Assembly: GCF_013111185.1 (NCBI RefSeq)
Contig: NZ_WVRE01000004.1
Span: 248,001 to 312,000, forward strand
Reading direction: 5' to 3'
Length of the DNA: 64,000 bases
From: Ruegeria sp. HKCCD7303
GTDB lineage: Bacteria; Pseudomonadota; Alphaproteobacteria; Rhodobacterales; Rhodobacteraceae
The stretch's first letter is position 1. Every line of letters begins with the position of its first letter. The position numbers and the translations under genes are program-made. Shown here in pieces: positions 45,092-55,150 of this stretch. Under the pieces are notes generated by a model. The model ran no database searches and was not told the origin of the DNA. It saw only the letters and a list, made by a program, of their open reading frames with translations.

Positions 45092-46314
45092 TGGACGGCT
45101 CAAGATACGATGATGGCAGCACGGACGCGCTGAGCGGAGAACAGAAGATCCGCAACTTCAACATCAACTTCGGCCCGCAACACCCTGCGGCGCACGGGGT
45201 TCTGCGTCTGGTTCTCGAGCTGGACGGCGAGATCGTCGAACGTTGCGATCCACATATCGGCCTGCTGCACCGTGGTACCGAAAAGCTGATGGAAAGTCGG
45301 ACATATCTGCAGAACCTGCCGTATTTCGACCGTCTGGATTATGTGGCGCCGATGAACCAGGAACATGCCTGGTGTTTGGCCATCGAAAAGCTGACCGGTG
45401 TCGAAGTACCGCGTCGGGGTTCGCTGATCCGGGTTTTGTATTCCGAAATCGGGCGCATCCTGAATCACCTGCTGAATGTGACCACCCAGGCAATGGATGT
45501 AGGTGCTCTGACCCCGCCGCTCTGGGGCTTTGAAGAGCGCGAAAAGCTGATGGTGTTCTATGAGCGCGCCTGTGGAGCCCGCCTGCACGCCGCCTATTTC
45601 CGCCCTGGCGGTGTCCATCAGGACCTGCCGCCGGAACTGCTGGACGATATCGAGGCGTGGAGCCACGAGTTCCCCGCCGTTCTGGACGACATTGACGGAT
45701 TGCTGACCGAAAACCGCATCTTCAAACAGCGCAACGCTGATATTGGCGTTGTGACCGAGGATGACATCCAGAAATACGGCTTCTCGGGCGTGATGGTCCG
45801 TGGGTCCGGTCTGGCTTGGGACTTGCGCCGTGCGCAGCCCTACGAATGCTATAACGAATTCGAATTCCAGATCCCCGTCGGTAAAAATGGCGACTGCTAT
45901 GACCGTTATCTCTGCCGCATGGAAGAGATGCGCCAGTCGCTGTTGATCATCCGTCAGGCCATCGCCAAGATTCGTGAATGCCCGGGTGACGTTCTGGCCC
46001 GTGGCAAGATCACCCCGCCGAAACGGTCAGACATGAAGACCTCGATGGAGAGCCTGATCCATCACTTCAAACTGTATACCGAAGGCTTCCATGTCCCCGC
46101 AGGCGAGGTCTACGCCGCGGTCGAAGCCCCCAAGGGCGAATTCGGCGTCTATCTGGTCGCCGACGGCACCAATAAGCCTTACAGGGCCAAACTGCGCGCG
46201 CCGGGCTTTCTGCACCTGCAAGCCATGGACCACGTTGCCGGAGGTCACCAATTGGCTGACGTCGCCGCCATCATCGGAACCATGGATGTAGTGTTTGGGG
46301 AGATTGATCGCTAA
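45091..46314 (+). CDS. nuoD: NADH-quinone oxidoreductase subunit D (49 kDa)
   Basis: 407 residues from ATG 45091, overlapping the stop of the 41-aa gene by one base; GAGGG at 45081-45085. The quinone-site subunit related to hydrogenase large subunits: [30 protein letters not shown], then RADxG-like segment and the end [27 protein letters not shown]. Its TAATG end overlaps the start of an unrelated gene, which separates it from nuoE. Confidence 0.97.
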   Translation: MDGSRYDDGSTDALSGEQKIRNFNINFGPQHPAAHGVLRLVLELDGEIVERCDPHIGLLHRGTEKLMESRTYLQNLPYFDRLDYVAPMNQEHAWCLAIEKLTGVEVPRRGSLIRVLYSEIGRILNHLLNVTTQAMDVGALTPPLWGFEEREKLMVFYERACGARLHAAYFRPGGVHQDLPPELLDDIEAWSHEFPAVLDDIDGLLTENRIFKQRNADIGVVTEDDIQKYGFSGVMVRGSGLAWDLRRAQPYECYNEFEFQIPVGKNGDCYDRYLCRMEEMRQSLLIIRQAIAKIRECPGDVLARGKITPPKRSDMKTSMESLIHHFKLYTEGFHVPAGEVYAAVEAPKGEFGVYLVADGTNKPYRAKLRAPGFLHLQAMDHVAGGHQLADVAAIIGTMDVVFGEIDR

Positions 46315-46943
46315 TGGATTGGCTTACAAATAATGCCGAAGAAATCAGGTTAATCTCAACTGTTCTCGGTATCGTAGCGGCACTTTTTGGGTTCTATAAG
46401 TTCTACCTGCAAAGGGTTGAACAATCCCAGAAATTAGATGCGGAACGGCGTCAGCAGACGATAAGCAGTTGGCGCAAGGCAAAACTCCAAGAGATTATGA
46501 CTCAATCGGATAATTTACTTTCGATAGGTCAACTCACCGAAAAGCTTAAAGCATCAGCATTTGATGTTGAATTCGATATTGAGAAAGATGACTTGAAAGA
46601 ACAGACTGTGCGTTTGCTGGTCTTGGAACTGGTCCGAGATGGTATTCTGGTCCAATTCCTAAAGGATATCTATGGACTCAAATTGCTACCATACAATCCA
46701 GCCGCGCAGTTGACCGCAGATCAAGTCAAGGGAAACCAGGCTTTGCGCGCAGCGTTTGCGAAAATAGTTGACTTTCCAGGCAGATATGACAGTGCCCGAT
46801 TGTTCGACGAAGTCGGCGTGGAGGCGGGGTTGTCCAAAGCGGACTTTTTGCTGGCGATAAGCGACTTCGAGAGAATGAATCTAGCTAGCAAAAATGCTGA
46901 GGGTTTTTGGTCACCCAATTCAAGCTCTTCGGTACCGAATTAG
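46314..46943 (+). CDS. Unknown membrane-anchored protein inserted between nuoD and nuoE
   Basis: 209 residues. ATG 46314 overlaps the nuoD stop (TAATG). A hydrophobic anchor at about 12-32 (LISTVLGIVAALFGFYKFYL) is followed by a charged, probably coiled segment (QRVEQSQKLDAERRQQTISS) and a soluble domain with helices (DLKEQTVRLLVLELVRDGIL, SKADFLLAISDFERMN). I recognise no family. Codon use and base composition are visibly more AT-rich than in the nuo genes, pointing to later insertion. It does not resemble any complex I subunit. Confidence 0.65.
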   Translation: MDWLTNNAEEIRLISTVLGIVAALFGFYKFYLQRVEQSQKLDAERRQQTISSWRKAKLQEIMTQSDNLLSIGQLTEKLKASAFDVEFDIEKDDLKEQTVRLLVLELVRDGILVQFLKDIYGLKLLPYNPAAQLTADQVKGNQALRAAFAKIVDFPGRYDSARLFDEVGVEAGLSKADFLLAISDFERMNLASKNAEGFWSPNSSSSVPN

Positions 46944-46982
46944 TGCATAGCGAAGTTACAGAGAGAACATGAGATAGCCGAG

Positions 46983-48101
46983 ATGCTCCGTCGCCTCCAT
47001 TCAGATCAACCCGAAAGCTTCGCTTTTACCGCTGCCAACCAGCAATGGGCCGAAGCTCAGATCACCAAATACCCCGAAGGCCGTCAGGCCAGCGCGGTCA
47101 TCCCGCTGCTTTGGCGCGCGCAAGAGCAGGAGGGCTGGCTAAGCCGTCCGGCGATTGAATCTGTTGCCGACATGCTGGGCATGGCCTATATCCGCGTGCT
47201 CGAGGTCGCTTCGTTCTATTTCATGTTCCAACTGCAACCGGTTGGGTCTGTTGCACATATTCAGGTCTGCGGCACGACCTCCTGCATGATCTGCGGGGCC
47301 GAAGATCTGATTGCGGTGTGCAAGGAAAAGATCGCAGCCAAGCCGCATGAGCTGTCTGCCGATGGCAAGTTGAGTTGGGAAGAGGTCGAATGCCTCGGCT
47401 CCTGCACCAACGCTCCGATGGCCCAGATCGGCAAGGATTACTACGAAGACCTGACGGCTGAGAGTTTTGGCAGGATCATCGACGATCTGGTCGCTGGCAA
47501 GGTGCCGACGCCTGGACCGCAGAATGGGCGCTATGCGGCTGAGCCGTTGAAGGGGCTGAGCAGCTTGTCGGAATATGAAGCTGGAAAGCCGGAACACAAC
47601 GCAAGCGTTGAGCTGGCGACGGATCTGGGCGACACGGTCAAGCGCATCGACGGAACCGAAGTGCCGATCCTGACGCCGTGGTTGGGCAAGGATGGCAAGC
47701 AGGCTAGGGCCTCGGCTGCGGCGAAGCCTCCCAAAGCACCAGAACCCGCGAAACCGGCGGTGAAGCAAGCGGAAGAAGCAAAAGCCAAGGCCGAGCCGGA
47801 AGCTGTCAAAGAAGACGCGCCCAGAACGCTGAACGAGGCCCGAGGCGGATTGCCGGACGACCTCAAGCTGCTGAAAGGCGTTGGTCCCAAGCTGGAAGAA
47901 ACGCTGAATGAGCTGGGTTTCTATCACTACGACCAGATCGCATCCTGGACACCCGAACATGTGGCCTGGGTTGATGCACGCCTGAAGTTCAAGGGCCGGA
48001 TCGAACGCGACGGCTGGATCGAACAGGCGGCCAAGCTTGCGGCGGGTGAAGAAACCGAATTCGCCAAACGTGCCAAGGAAGACGGCACCTACGAAGACTA
48101 A
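46983..48101 (+). CDS. nuoE: NADH-quinone oxidoreductase subunit E with C-terminal helix-hairpin-helix extension
   Basis: 372 residues, about twice the usual NuoE. Residues 1-175 are the thioredoxin-like [2Fe-2S] subunit (cluster N1a) with C96, C101, C137 and C141. An Ala/Lys/Glu/Pro-rich linker (about 240-280) leads to a helix-hairpin-helix type module at 288-350: [20 protein letters not shown] then [20 protein letters not shown] and [16 protein letters not shown]. This tail also occurs in relatives of the organism and resembles DNA-binding HhH domains; why complex I carries it is unclear. The ribosome site is weak. Confidence 0.93.
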   Translation: MLRRLHSDQPESFAFTAANQQWAEAQITKYPEGRQASAVIPLLWRAQEQEGWLSRPAIESVADMLGMAYIRVLEVASFYFMFQLQPVGSVAHIQVCGTTSCMICGAEDLIAVCKEKIAAKPHELSADGKLSWEEVECLGSCTNAPMAQIGKDYYEDLTAESFGRIIDDLVAGKVPTPGPQNGRYAAEPLKGLSSLSEYEAGKPEHNASVELATDLGDTVKRIDGTEVPILTPWLGKDGKQARASAAAKPPKAPEPAKPAVKQAEEAKAKAEPEAVKEDAPRTLNEARGGLPDDLKLLKGVGPKLEETLNELGFYHYDQIASWTPEHVAWVDARLKFKGRIERDGWIEQAAKLAAGEETEFAKRAKEDGTYED

Positions 48102-48131
48102 GCGGATGCCCACCCGGGGCATCAGGGAAAG

Positions 48132-48353
48132 ATGGACAAAGATAAGGAACAGGCCATAGCCCGCAAGGGTCGACACATCGGAGTGGTCATCGCCGTGACC
48201 ATGCTGATCTGGCTTGCCATGAACCTGTTCATCGGCCCCGCGCTGGGTTTGACCACCCGGCACGCTCTGCTGTTTGATCTCGCTGCTTTGGCGGGTTTCA
48301 TCTATGCGGGCATCAACATTTTTCAACTCTGGCGCATGCGTCAGGACAGCTGA
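48132..48353 (+). CDS. Small two-helix membrane protein (DUF5337-like) in nuo operon
   Basis: 73 residues with GGGAAAG before ATG 48132. A charged start (MDKDKEQAIARKGRH) is followed by two hydrophobic segments at about 17-36 and 44-62 and a short basic tail. It resembles the DUF5337 family, which I associate with nuo clusters in Rhodobacterales. Lies 30 bp after nuoE and 12 bp before nuoF, so it is co-expressed. Possible accessory or assembly protein. Confidence 0.65.
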   Translation: MDKDKEQAIARKGRHIGVVIAVTMLIWLAMNLFIGPALGLTTRHALLFDLAALAGFIYAGINIFQLWRMRQDS

Positions 48354-48365
48354 AGGTAACACGCG

Positions 48366-49664
48366 ATGCTGAAGGATCAGGACCGGATCTTTACCAACAT
48401 CTACGGGATGCATGAGCGCACGCTGAAAGGCGCGCAGGCCCGCGGGCATTGGGACGGCACTGCTGGCCTGATCGAAAAGGGCCGTGATTGGATCATTCAG
48501 ACGATGAAAGACTCGGGTTTGCGCGGTCGCGGCGGTGCGGGCTTTCCGACGGGCCTGAAATGGTCGTTCATGCCCAAGGAAAGCGACGGTCGTCCGGCTT
48601 ATCTGGTGGTGAACGCGGATGAATCCGAGCCCGGCACCTGCAAAGACCGCGAAATCATGCGCCATGACCCGCATACGCTGATCGAAGGCTGTCTGATCGC
48701 GTCTTTCGCTATGAACGCGCATACTTGCTACATCTACCTGCGCGGCGAATACATCCGCGAGCGCGAGGCGCTACAGGCCGCGATTGATGAGGCTTATGAC
48801 GCCGGTCTGCTGGGTAAAAACGCGGCGGGTTCAGGCTGGGATTTCGATCTGTTCCTGCATCACGGTGCGGGCGCCTATATCTGCGGTGAGGAAACCGCGC
48901 TGATCGAAAGCCTTGAGGGCAAAAAGGGCATGCCGCGGATGAAACCTCCGTTCCCGGCAGGGGCTGGCCTCTATGGCTGCCCGACCACGGTGAACAACGT
49001 GGAATCGATTGCCGTCGTGCCGACCATCCTGCGCCGAGGCGCGGACTGGTTCGCAGGCTTTGGCCGTCAGAACAACGCGGGCACAAAGCTGTTTGCGATC
49101 TCGGGCCATGTGAACAACCCTTGCGTCGTGGAAGAGGCGATGTCGATTTCCTTCGAGGACCTGATCGAAACCCATTGCGGTGGCATTCGCGGTGGATGGG
49201 ACAACCTGTTGGCGGTTATCCCGGGTGGCTCGTCTGTTCCTTGCGTGCGCGGTGAAAACATGCGCGACGCGATCATGGATTTTGACTACCTGCGCAATGA
49301 TCTGGGCTCGGGCCTTGGTACGGCTGCGGTGATCGTGATGGACAAGTCGACGGACATCATCAAGGCGATCTGGCGGCTGTCGAAATTCTACAAGCACGAA
49401 AGCTGCGGTCAGTGCACGCCATGCCGGGAAGGCACCGGCTGGATGATGCGCGTTATGGATCGTCTGGTGCGCGGCGAGGCCGAGTTGGAAGAGATCGACA
49501 TGCTGTTTGATGTGACCAAACAGGTCGAAGGCCATACCATCTGTGCTTTGGGTGACGCGGCCGCCTGGCCGATCCAGGGCCTGATCCGCAACTTCCGGGA
49601 AGAGATCGAGGACCGCATCAAGGCCCAGAAATCGGGCCGCATGGGTGCGATGGCAGCGGAGTAA
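48366..49664 (+). CDS. nuoF: NADH-quinone oxidoreductase subunit F
   Basis: 432 residues. Binds NADH, FMN and cluster N3. Glycine-rich [16 protein letters not shown] (51-66) and [19 protein letters not shown] line the nucleotide and FMN sites; C347, C350, C353 ([15 protein letters not shown]) and C393 (TICALGD) ligate N3. Length and end are normal. It forms the NADH dehydrogenase module with NuoE and NuoG. Confidence 0.97.
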   Translation: MLKDQDRIFTNIYGMHERTLKGAQARGHWDGTAGLIEKGRDWIIQTMKDSGLRGRGGAGFPTGLKWSFMPKESDGRPAYLVVNADESEPGTCKDREIMRHDPHTLIEGCLIASFAMNAHTCYIYLRGEYIREREALQAAIDEAYDAGLLGKNAAGSGWDFDLFLHHGAGAYICGEETALIESLEGKKGMPRMKPPFPAGAGLYGCPTTVNNVESIAVVPTILRRGADWFAGFGRQNNAGTKLFAISGHVNNPCVVEEAMSISFEDLIETHCGGIRGGWDNLLAVIPGGSSVPCVRGENMRDAIMDFDYLRNDLGSGLGTAAVIVMDKSTDIIKAIWRLSKFYKHESCGQCTPCREGTGWMMRVMDRLVRGEAELEEIDMLFDVTKQVEGHTICALGDAAAWPIQGLIRNFREEIEDRIKAQKSGRMGAMAAE

Positions 49665-49669
49665 ACCGA

Positions 49670-50086
49670 ATGGAAGCCTTTGCTGAATATTCACACGCCA
49701 TAGCATCCGTTGTGTTCTTCACATTGGTCGTTTTGTTTCTGGCCCCGTTTTCCGCGTTGGCCAAGCAGGGCAAGGGCTTGGCACCTGGTGCCACGCCCGA
49801 GCAGGATTATGGCGATCAAGCCTATCGTCTGAACCGGGCCTATCTGAACGGGACCGAAACGCTCCCGGCGTTTCTAACCGTTGTTGTGGCGGCAATTTTG
49901 CTGGGGGTCAGCCCATTCTGGGTCAACCTTCTGGCGTCGGTCGCATTGGTTGCACGGCTACTTATGCTGGTGGTGCATCTCAGAGGGATCGGCAAGCCGA
50001 ACAGCGGTCTGCGCTCCGTGCTGTATGTGCTGGGCTGGGCCTGCATGTTTGTGATCGGGCTTATGGCATTGGTGGCGGCGTTTTGA
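49670..50086 (+). CDS. MAPEG family membrane protein
   Basis: 138 residues with four hydrophobic segments. The MAPEG pattern (eicosanoid/glutathione metabolism membrane proteins) is visible: QAYRLNRAYLNGTETLPAFL, then a segment with LLASVALVARLLMLVVHLRG, close to the family's asparagine/arginine-containing helices. Members form trimers that may conjugate glutathione or reduce peroxides. Five bases after nuoF and in the same direction, so part of the nuo transcript; a direct link to complex I is not known. Confidence 0.8.
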   Translation: MEAFAEYSHAIASVVFFTLVVLFLAPFSALAKQGKGLAPGATPEQDYGDQAYRLNRAYLNGTETLPAFLTVVVAAILLGVSPFWVNLLASVALVARLLMLVVHLRGIGKPNSGLRSVLYVLGWACMFVIGLMALVAAF

Positions 50087-50123
50087 TGGCGACATGGCGG
50101 AACAAAAAACAATGAGGGAATGT

Positions 50124-50474
50124 ATGAAGGCCCCTAAAACTCTTGTTGTTGTGCTGGCTTTGGCAAGTGTGTCTGCCTGTGGTCTGATCAGACCGTCAGA
50201 GGACCGTATTCTGTTCGATGGCAAGGCGTTTCGGACCAAAGCCAAAGCGGTCGACAAAAAGAACTCACCTGCTGAGTTTACTGTTGTCGTCAAAGGTGTA
50301 TCGGCGTCATTGGACGGTGCGCGCGAAGCTGGACGGCACGAGGGCACAAAGTTCTGCGTCCAGAATTTCGGGTCGTCGCGGATCAATTGGAAAGTGGGGC
50401 CAGACACAGAACCGCAGCAGCTTACCATTGCCGACGACCAACTCACATTTGCAGGAACTTGCCAACGGCCATGA
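50124..50474 (+). CDS. Small putative lipoprotein in nuo operon
   Basis: 116 residues from ATG 50124 (GAGGG just upstream); an upstream ATG at 50094 would bury the signal peptide. MKAPKTLVVVLALASVSAC is a lipoprotein signal, with Cys19 the lipidated residue. The mature part is short and strand-like (PAEFTVVVKGVSASLDGARE, FCVQNFGSSRINWKVG). Family not recognised. Codon use fits the neighbours. Confidence 0.6.
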   Translation: MKAPKTLVVVLALASVSACGLIRPSEDRILFDGKAFRTKAKAVDKKNSPAEFTVVVKGVSASLDGAREAGRHEGTKFCVQNFGSSRINWKVGPDTEPQQLTIADDQLTFAGTCQRP

Positions 50475-50540
50475 TGACCGGTGTTTTTGCATATCGTGAC
50501 GTGTCGCGCATGGCGTTATTGCCTAGCAGACGCACATTCC

Positions 50541-50565
50541 TTCGTCTTGGACAGTCCAAGACGAA
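50541..50565 (+). other. Perfect 11-bp stem-loop just before the DUF5333-like gene
   Basis: TTCGTCTTGGA (50541-50551) and TCCAAGACGAA (50555-50565) pair fully around CAG. The stem's last bases abut the ribosome site AAAGGAA (50564-50570) of the gene at 50576. It has no T-tract, so a terminator is unlikely; a translational control stem or RNA processing site is possible. Confidence 0.65.
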
Positions 50566-50575
50566 AGGAAAACCC

Positions 50576-50980
50576 ATGTCATTTGCAAAAACAGTCGCTC
50601 TGGCCGCTTTGATGGCTTTCCCTGCCGCAGCAGATGCAAAGCCGCCCTTGAGGGAAGTCAAAGAGATCGACAACGAACTCTACTACATCGCCATCGCAAA
50701 CGAGATTTCGGAATTCTGCCCTTCGATCAGCGGGCGGCGACTGAAGGCGATCAGCGTGATGTGGGGGCTGCGGTCCAAGGCAAACGAATTGGGGTATTCG
50801 GATACGGAAATCCGGTCTTACGTGGAATCGGATGCGGAAAAAGACCGGATGCGCGCCAAGGGCGAGGCGTATCTGGCCTCAAACGGCGTGACGTATGAAA
50901 ACCCCACCACATTCTGCACCCTGGGGCAGAAGGAAATCCAAAGAAACAGCGCAATTGGCGTTTATTTGAGGGCGAACTAG
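50576..50980 (+). CDS. Exported protein, DUF5333-like, in nuo operon
   Basis: 134 residues from ATG 50576 with AAAGGAA. A Sec signal (MSFAKTVALAALMAFPAAADA) precedes a helical domain: KEIDNELYYIAIANEISEFC, RRLKAISVMWGLRSKANELG, YSDTEIRSYVESDAEKDRMR, and a late FCTLGQKEI. Two cysteines (in FCPS and FCTL) could form a disulfide in the periplasm. It resembles DUF5333, a small family of Rhodobacteraceae of unknown function. Three bases before nuoG. Confidence 0.65.
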   Translation: MSFAKTVALAALMAFPAAADAKPPLREVKEIDNELYYIAIANEISEFCPSISGRRLKAISVMWGLRSKANELGYSDTEIRSYVESDAEKDRMRAKGEAYLASNGVTYENPTTFCTLGQKEIQRNSAIGVYLRAN

Positions 50981-50983
50981 ACC

Positions 50984-53005
50984 ATGTCTGACCTCCGCAA
51001 GATCAATATCGACGGGCAGGAAATCGAAGTCGAAGGCGCGATGACCCTGATCCAGGCTTGTGAGCAAGCCGGGGTAGAAGTGCCGCGCTTCTGTTACCAC
51101 GAACGTTTGTCGATCGCCGGGAACTGCCGGATGTGTCTGGTCGAGGTTGTTGGCGGCCCACCGAAGCCTGCGGCCTCGTGCGCGATGCAGGTTCGGGACC
51201 TGCGTCCCGGGCCAGAAGGGCAGCCGCCTGTGGTCAAGACCAACTCGCCTATGGTCAAAAAGGCCCGCGAAGGGGTGATGGAGTTCCTGCTGATCAACCA
51301 CCCGCTGGATTGCCCGATTTGCGACCAGGGCGGTGAGTGCGACCTGCAGGATCAGGCGATGGCTTATGGTGTCTCGGGTTCACGCTTCAAAGAGGCGAAG
51401 CGCGCGGTCGATGATCTGGATCTTGGTCCGCTGGTTGGCACGGCGATGACCCGTTGCATCAGCTGCACCCGCTGCGTGCGTTTCACGACCGAGGTCGCTG
51501 GGATCGCTCAGATGGGTCAGACCGGGCGGGGTGAGGATGCCGAGATCACCTCGTACTTGAATCAGACTCTGGATTCGAACCTGCAGGGCAATATCATCGA
51601 TCTGTGCCCGGTCGGGGCGCTGACGTCGAAACCTTACGCCTTTACTGCCCGCCCATGGGAGTTGACCAAGACAGAAAGCATCGACGTTATGGATGCCCTT
51701 GGATCGAACATCCGCGTAGATACTAAAGGGCGCGAAGTGATGCGCTTTTTGCCACGCAACCATGATGGCGTGAATGAAGAGTGGATCAGCGACAAGACCC
51801 GCTTCGTCTGGGATGGCTTGCGCCGCCAGCGATTGGATCGGCCGTATATCCGAGAGAACGGCAAGTTGCGCCCGGCTACATGGCCCGAGGCGCTGACCAA
51901 AGCTGCTGAGGCACTGAAAGGGGCTGAAAAGCTTGCGGGGATCGTAGGTGATCTGACCTCGGTCGAAGCAACCTTTGCCCTGAAGCAGATGATCGAAGGG
52001 CAGGGCGGTGTTGTCGAATGCCGCACCGATGGGGCCAAGTTGCCTGCGGGCAATCGGGGTGCCTATGCCGGAACTGCTGCAATCGAAGATATCGATACGG
52101 CGGAACGTATTCTGTTGATCGGTACCAACCCGCGTGATGAAGCCCCTGTTCTGAACGCGCGAATCCGCAAAGCCTGGACGCACGGGGCCGAGGTGGCTCT
52201 GGTCGGTCCGGCAGTCGATCTGACCTATGACTATCATCACATGGGCGATGATCGTGCGGCCTTGCAGAAGGTCGTCGACATGGGGGGCAATGAGGCCATC
52301 AAAGGTAAGCCTTCGCTGGTCATCGTAGGGCAAGGCGCGTTGCAAGAGGCAGATGGCGAGGCCGTTCTGGCGGCGGCGCAAATCATTGCAACCAATACAG
52401 AAAGCGGGTTGATCGTACTGCATACGGCGGCCTCACGCGTGGGCGCGATGGATGTAGATGCAACCAACGAAGGTGGCATGGATCCAATCAGCGCAGCGGA
52501 CGTAATCTATAACCTCGGCGCGGATGAGGTCGAGATCGGTGAAGGTGCGTTTGTCATATATCAAGGCAGCCATGGGGACCGGGGTGCGCACCGCGCCGAC
52601 GTGATCCTGCCGGGCGCGGCTTATACCGAGGAAAACGGTCTGTTCGTGAACACCGAAGGTCGCCCGCAACTGGCCATGCGCGCTGGTTTTGCACCGGGCG
52701 GCGCCAAAGAAAACTGGGCGATTCTGCGTGCGCTTTCGGCCGAGCTGGGTGCAACACTACCCTTCGACACGCTGGCGCAATTGCGGACCCTGCTGATCGA
52801 GGCCGTGCCACATCTGGCGCAGATCGATGAGGTCATCGAAAACGAAGTCCAGCCGCTCGACACAGCGCCGCTGGGTCAGGCCACGTTCCGCAACGCGGTC
52901 AAGGATTTCTACCTGACCAACCCGATTGCCCGTGCGTCTCAACTTATGGCCGAGCTTTCGGCACAGGCCCAGGCGCGTCAGGCCGAAAAGATCGCGGCGG
53001 AATGA
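50984..53005 (+). CDS. nuoG: NADH-quinone oxidoreductase subunit G
   Basis: 673 residues. N-terminal [2Fe-2S] N1b: C37, C48, C51, C66. Cluster N5 with its unusual His ligand: H106, C110, C113, C119 ([15 protein letters not shown]). Cluster N4: C158, C161, C164, C208. The rest is the molybdopterin-oxidoreductase-like domain ([19 protein letters not shown]), without a molybdenum role in complex I. Compared with E. coli NuoG it is shorter and lacks the extra N7 cluster motif, as in mitochondria-like enzymes. Confidence 0.97.
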   Translation: MSDLRKINIDGQEIEVEGAMTLIQACEQAGVEVPRFCYHERLSIAGNCRMCLVEVVGGPPKPAASCAMQVRDLRPGPEGQPPVVKTNSPMVKKAREGVMEFLLINHPLDCPICDQGGECDLQDQAMAYGVSGSRFKEAKRAVDDLDLGPLVGTAMTRCISCTRCVRFTTEVAGIAQMGQTGRGEDAEITSYLNQTLDSNLQGNIIDLCPVGALTSKPYAFTARPWELTKTESIDVMDALGSNIRVDTKGREVMRFLPRNHDGVNEEWISDKTRFVWDGLRRQRLDRPYIRENGKLRPATWPEALTKAAEALKGAEKLAGIVGDLTSVEATFALKQMIEGQGGVVECRTDGAKLPAGNRGAYAGTAAIEDIDTAERILLIGTNPRDEAPVLNARIRKAWTHGAEVALVGPAVDLTYDYHHMGDDRAALQKVVDMGGNEAIKGKPSLVIVGQGALQEADGEAVLAAAQIIATNTESGLIVLHTAASRVGAMDVDATNEGGMDPISAADVIYNLGADEVEIGEGAFVIYQGSHGDRGAHRADVILPGAAYTEENGLFVNTEGRPQLAMRAGFAPGGAKENWAILRALSAELGATLPFDTLAQLRTLLIEAVPHLAQIDEVIENEVQPLDTAPLGQATFRNAVKDFYLTNPIARASQLMAELSAQAQARQAEKIAAE

Positions 53006-53217
53006 ACCAGAACCGTTTCATATCGCTTGCAAAAGCGGCTGCCGGGTGGCAGTTCGCCGCGCTGGATTTGTGTGTGAAACTTAAGATTAAGGGTAGCGCA
53101 GAAGCAGCAGATGCTGTTTACACCAACGCGCCGACCCAGTCGCTCTTTGCGCAGGCATCTGGCCTTTGCATCGCGGGCGGAAAACGGAATACCCACGGTG
53201 TGAGGACCAATGGCTGA
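53002..53217 (+). CDS. Short hypothetical protein between nuoG and nuoH
   Basis: 71 residues; ATGA at 53002 overlaps the nuoG stop and the 3' end overlaps nuoH by 8 bp. The product (start [20 protein letters not shown]) has no membrane segment or known motif. It fills the only sizeable gap between nuoG and nuoH, which favours a gene; but its content is weakly coding-like and it could be a non-coding spacer. Confidence 0.4.
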   Translation: MNQNRFISLAKAAAGWQFAALDLCVKLKIKGSAEAADAVYTNAPTQSLFAQASGLCIAGGKRNTHGVRTNG

Positions 53218-54247
53218 ATTCTTTAACACCCCAGGCGGAATAGCCATCATCATTCTAGCGCAAGTGCTTGCCGTTGTAGCGTTCGTGATGATCTCGCTTT
53301 TGTTCCTTGTTTACGGCGACCGCAAGATCTGGGCCGCTGTCCAGATGCGCCGAGGTCCGAACGTTGTAGGCGCTTACGGCCTGCTGCAATCGGTGGCCGA
53401 CGCGCTGAAATACGTGGTGAAAGAGGTCGTCATCCCTGCTGGGGCAGACCGGACCGTCTTTATCCTTGCGCCGCTGACCAGCTTTGTTCTGGCGATGATC
53501 GCCTGGGCTGTAATTCCGTTCAACGATGGCTGGGTGCTGTCGGATATCAACGTTGCCATTCTCTATGTTTTCGCTGTGTCTTCTTTGGAAGTTTATGGCG
53601 TGATTATGGGTGGTTGGGCGTCGAACTCAAAGTACCCGTTCCTTGGCTCGCTGCGCTCTGCCGCGCAGATGATTTCTTACGAAGTCTCCATCGGTCTGAT
53701 TATCATCGGTGTGATCATCTCGACCGGGTCGATGAACTTTGGCGACATCGTGCGTGCGCAGGACGGCTCGTTTGGGTTCTTCAGCTGGTATTGGCTGCCG
53801 CACTTCCCGATGGTGTTCCTGTTCTTCATCTCGGCATTGGCAGAAACTAACCGCCCGCCGTTCGACCTGCCCGAGGCGGAATCGGAACTGGTGGCCGGTT
53901 ATCAGGTCGAATACTCGGCCACGCCATTCCTGCTGTTCATGGCGGGCGAATATATCGCCATCTTCCTGATGTGCGCCCTGACCACGCTGCTGTTCTTTGG
54001 CGGCTGGCTGTCGCCGATCCCGGGACTGCCGGATGGCGTGCTGTGGATGGTCGCCAAGATGGCGTTCTTCTTCTTCATCTTCGCGATGGTGAAGGCGATC
54101 ACGCCTCGATACCGGTATGACCAGCTGATGCGCTTGGGCTGGAAAGTGTTCCTGCCGTTCTCGCTGGCTTGGGTGGTCTTCGTGGCTTTTGCTGCAAAAT
54201 TCGACTGGTTCTGGGGCGCGTTTGCCCGTTGGAGCGTGGGAGGCTGA
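53210..54247 (+). CDS. nuoH: NADH-quinone oxidoreductase subunit H
   Basis: 345 residues with eight or more membrane helices. It forms the quinone chamber with NuoB and NuoD. The signature ERKIWA-like [20 protein letters not shown] near the start and [20 protein letters not shown] with its acidic loop, then [15 protein letters not shown], are decisive. Normal length. Confidence 0.97.
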   Translation: MAEFFNTPGGIAIIILAQVLAVVAFVMISLLFLVYGDRKIWAAVQMRRGPNVVGAYGLLQSVADALKYVVKEVVIPAGADRTVFILAPLTSFVLAMIAWAVIPFNDGWVLSDINVAILYVFAVSSLEVYGVIMGGWASNSKYPFLGSLRSAAQMISYEVSIGLIIIGVIISTGSMNFGDIVRAQDGSFGFFSWYWLPHFPMVFLFFISALAETNRPPFDLPEAESELVAGYQVEYSATPFLLFMAGEYIAIFLMCALTTLLFFGGWLSPIPGLPDGVLWMVAKMAFFFFIFAMVKAITPRYRYDQLMRLGWKVFLPFSLAWVVFVAFAAKFDWFWGAFARWSVGG

Positions 54248-54248
54248 T

Positions 54249-54743
54249 ATGACGCAAATCGATTACACCCGCGCTGCCAAGTATTTCCTGCTTCAGGACT
54301 TCTGGGTCGGTATGAAATTGGGGCTGAAGTACTTTTTTGCCCCGAAAGCCACCGTGAACTATCCACACGAAAAGGGCCCTCTCAGCCCGCGCTTCCGTGG
54401 CGAACACGCCCTGCGCCGTTATCCCAACGGTGAAGAACGCTGTATCGCTTGCAAACTGTGCGAAGCGGTTTGTCCGGCGCAGGCCATCACCATCGACGCC
54501 GAACCGCGCGAGGACGGCAGCCGCCGCACCACGCGCTATGACATCGACATGACCAAGTGCATCTATTGCGGTTTCTGCCAAGAGGCCTGCCCGGTCGATG
54601 CCATCGTCGAAGGCCCGAATTTCGAATTCGCCACCGAGACCCGTGAAGAGCTGTTCTACGACAAGGAAAAACTGCTGGATAACGGCGAACGCTGGGAAGC
54701 CGAGATCGCCCGCAACTTGGAACTGGACGCACCGTACCGATGA
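54249..54743 (+). CDS. nuoI: NADH-quinone oxidoreductase subunit I
   Basis: 164 residues from ATG 54249, one base after nuoH. Two [4Fe-4S] clusters, N6a and N6b: C65, C68, C71, C75 ([12 protein letters not shown]) and C104, C107, C110, C114 ([12 protein letters not shown]). The alphaproteobacterial N-terminal extension ([20 protein letters not shown]) anchors it to the membrane arm. ATGA overlap with the next gene. Confidence 0.97.
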   Translation: MTQIDYTRAAKYFLLQDFWVGMKLGLKYFFAPKATVNYPHEKGPLSPRFRGEHALRRYPNGEERCIACKLCEAVCPAQAITIDAEPREDGSRRTTRYDIDMTKCIYCGFCQEACPVDAIVEGPNFEFATETREELFYDKEKLLDNGERWEAEIARNLELDAPYR

Positions 54744-55150
54744 GTGACAGCCCGAAAAATCCGTTCGAGCTGATGATGAAGCAGGCTCAGGACATGGCCA
54801 AGGCGATGAACCCGGCGATGGAGAATTTCTCGCCCAAGGGGTTCGAGGCGCTGTGGCCGACCATGCCCAAAGAGGTCATGGAGATGATGTTCGGTAACAC
54901 CGTCAATAAAGACGGGCTGGATGCCAAAACCCGCCTGCTGCTGACGCTGGCCGGGCTGACCTGTCAGGGCGCGCAAGCGGATAGTGCCGTGCGCCAAACT
55001 GTGCGCCACGCGCTGGAAGCGGGTGCCAAGAAACAAGAGATCGTGGAAACGATCGGTCAGATGTCGGTCTTTGCCGGCATCCCGGCCATGACCCGTGCGC
55101 TGGATCTGGCGCAAGAGGCCATGGGCGACAACGAGGATGAGGATCAATGA
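54740..55150 (+). CDS. Carboxymuconolactone decarboxylase-like (AhpD fold) protein in nuo operon
   Basis: 136 residues coupled by ATGA overlaps at both ends, to nuoI and nuoJ. The CMD-type helical core is visible: [20 protein letters not shown], then [20 protein letters not shown] and [13 protein letters not shown]. The AhpD redox CxxC is missing: only one Cys (C75) occurs, so a peroxidase-coupled disulfide role is unlikely. It starts with a Met-rich amphipathic stretch and ends in an acidic tail (DNEDEDQ). Unknown role; perhaps assembly. Confidence 0.78.
   Translation: MSDSPKNPFELMMKQAQDMAKAMNPAMENFSPKGFEALWPTMPKEVMEMMFGNTVNKDGLDAKTRLLLTLAGLTCQGAQADSAVRQTVRHALEAGAKKQEIVETIGQMSVFAGIPAMTRALDLAQEAMGDNEDEDQ

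Noticed and set aside
47139-48722. A 527-codon open frame on the minus strand across nuoE and the start of nuoF
   Set aside because: It crosses three well-supported genes, and its product is a low-complexity mirror of their third-position bias.
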